Shown here: in pieces, positions 6,931 through 7,684 of the stretch
How positions within the stretch are numbered: the stretch's first letter is position 1
Layout of the letters: every line of letters starts with the position of its first letter
Assembly (NCBI GenBank): GCA_015233755.1
Contig: JADFXA010000097.1
Coordinates: 1-7,684, forward strand
Source: Desulfamplus sp.
GTDB lineage: Bacteria > Desulfobacterota > Desulfobacteria > Desulfobacterales > Desulfobacteraceae
Direction of reading: 5' to 3'
Length of the DNA stretch: 7,684 bases
The notes under the pieces: model-generated
Database searches by the model: none
What the model was told of the DNA's origin: nothing
The model's input: the letters and a program-made list of their open reading frames with translations, nothing else
Made by a program: the position numbers and the translations under genes

Positions 6931-6953
6931 GGGGCAAACAGAAAGTCTGCCCC
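6931..6953 (-). repeat. GC-rich 9-bp hairpin after the first SBP gene
   Basis: On the minus strand, GGGGCAGAC (6953-6945), loop TTTCT (6944-6940), GTTTGCCCC (6939-6931). All nine positions pair, one as G-U. It begins 6 bases after the TAA of the first SBP gene. The sequence after it is GAATATAAAAAG, without a U tract, so mRNA 3' protection or processing is more likely than intrinsic termination. Confidence 0.75.
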
Positions 6954-6959
6954 ATTTAT

Positions 6960-7684
6960 TTATTTCTTGCCAAAATATTTATCAAATATGGTTTTATACT
7001 CTTCAGTTGCCTTGAAGGTCTTGAGTTCTGCTGAAAATTTATCAACAAAGTCTTTGTCGATTGTGTTTCTACTAAATACACAATATAAATTTGAAACCTG
7101 TAATGGCTTAGGTAATTGCACAACTTTATCAGCTAACCCCATTTGTTTAAGCAGATACAATCCGTTAAGAGAATCCATCACAATGTAGTTGAATCGTTTT
7201 CCAACAAGTTTTTTTATATTAACATCATCAGATACAACTTCATCAGCAAGATTTGCGGCTCTCAGAAAGTCCCATAACTCTTTTGTATAAGAGTACCCCC
7301 TTACAACCCCTATCTTCTGTCCTTTCAAGTCATCAAAGCTGTCATACTTTAATTTCCCAGCATCCTCAGCTCTGATAAAAAATGACCATGATGATGAGAC
7401 CAAAGGTTCTGCAGCATAGTAAGTTATTTTTTCTCTCTCAGGGTTATTAGCAGCTGTGTAAAGCAAGTCAGCATCACCTTTAATAACCATCTGTTCTGCT
7501 CTTGCCCAAGGGTATTGCTTGATTCTGTCTTTTATTCCAACATTTAGTGTCTTCATGACTGCAATAATAACCTCAGTTGAAAAACCCGTAATAGATTCAT
7601 TTCCTGCAACGCCTGTTTTAAATTCGTATGGCGGCCATTCATCAGTAGCGATGCTGAGTTCCTTTACCTCTGCATGGCAGATTG
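6960..7684 (-). CDS. Periplasmic solute-binding protein, SBP_bac_3 type (first in tandem array), 5'-truncated by window edge
   Basis: The frame stays open to the right edge, so the internal ATG at 7556 is not the start. The extra codons read ICHA|EVKELSIATDEWPPYEF, which is the end of a signal peptide followed by the typical first strand and ligand loop. Only the first part of the signal peptide is missing. Mature motifs are PWARA, NPERE with the conserved arginine (codon 7436-7434), and LKGQKIGVVRGYSYTKELW at the start of lobe 2. The closing segment FKATEEYKTIFDKYFGKK completes the fold. Of the three neighbours, it shares PWARA and the RGYSY-type lobe-2 motif most closely with the fourth gene. 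Nothing upstream is visible, so the promoter, and possibly further SBP genes or the transporter itself, may lie beyond the window. Ligand unknown. Confidence 0.9.
   Translation of the reverse strand, partial: ICHAEVKELSIATDEWPPYEFKTGVAGNESITGFSTEVIIAVMKTLNVGIKDRIKQYPWARAEQMVIKGDADLLYTAANNPEREKITYYAAEPLVSSSWSFFIRAEDAGKLKYDSFDDLKGQKIGVVRGYSYTKELWDFLRAANLADEVVSDDVNIKKLVGKRFNYIVMDSLNGLYLLKQMGLADKVVQLPKPLQVSNLYCVFSRNTIDKDFVDKFSAELKTFKATEEYKTIFDKYFGKK

Noticed and set aside
6782..7188. Plus-strand frames opposite the first two SBP genes
   Set aside because: Both overlap real SBP coding sequence and the hairpin between the genes; no supporting signals.
7554..7556. ATG at 7556 as start of the first SBP
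   Set aside because: Upstream codons in frame encode the first strand of the family and the end of a signal peptide, so the gene begins beyond the window.
1..7684. CRISPR arrays, tRNA or rRNA genes, insertion sequences, attachment sites
   Set aside because: No regularly spaced repeats, cloverleaf, transposase-like protein or terminal repeats were seen on either strand.

Overview
The window looks like chromosomal DNA from a Gram-negative, AT-rich bacterium. My best guess is a sulfate-reducing Desulfobacterota (Desulfobacteraceae-like). The reasons are the long three-domain phosphate acetyltransferase, a FapA/DUF342 protein with an N-terminal helical extension, and a tandem series of orphan periplasmic solute-binding proteins. 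The taxonomic call is inference from general family knowledge, not from a database match.

All seven supported genes lie on the minus strand and are read from high to low coordinates. First come four tandem, divergent periplasmic solute-binding proteins of the SBP_bac_3 type (>7684-6960, 6888-6136, 5966-5220, 5166-4384). Then come a 67-residue cysteine-pair lipoprotein (4354-4151), a full-length phosphate acetyltransferase (pta, 4093-1958) and a FapA/DUF342 protein that starts at TTG 1941 and runs off the left edge. The first SBP is cut at its 5' end by the right edge. Gaps between genes are 71, 169, 53, 29, 57 and 16 bases, so one or two transcription units are plausible. No clear promoter and no classical hairpin-plus-U-tract terminator was found inside the window.

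The SBPs should bind small polar solutes in the periplasm. No ABC permease or ATPase gene is present here, so they either feed transporters encoded elsewhere or act as sensory binding proteins. Every SBP stop codon is followed closely by, or lies inside, an inverted repeat. The clearest are a perfect 12+12 bp hairpin at 5181-5216 and a 9-bp GC-rich one at 6931-6953. These may set the relative expression or stability of the tandem messages. Pta interconverts acetyl-CoA and acetyl phosphate and has no obvious functional tie to the binding proteins. Its strong Shine-Dalgarno sequence is 29 bases from the ATG, with a small hairpin in between. The FapA-like protein carries, before its DUF342 domain, two short helical motifs that resemble the MshEN (type II secretion ATPase N-terminal) pattern. 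After its beta-helix comes a long coiled coil containing two copies of an 18-residue repeat.

No RNA genes, insertion sequences, CRISPR arrays or attachment sites were seen. There is no convincing evidence of a wholly new system. The most unusual content is the orphan SBP array with its hairpins, the architecture of the FapA-like protein and the pta leader.
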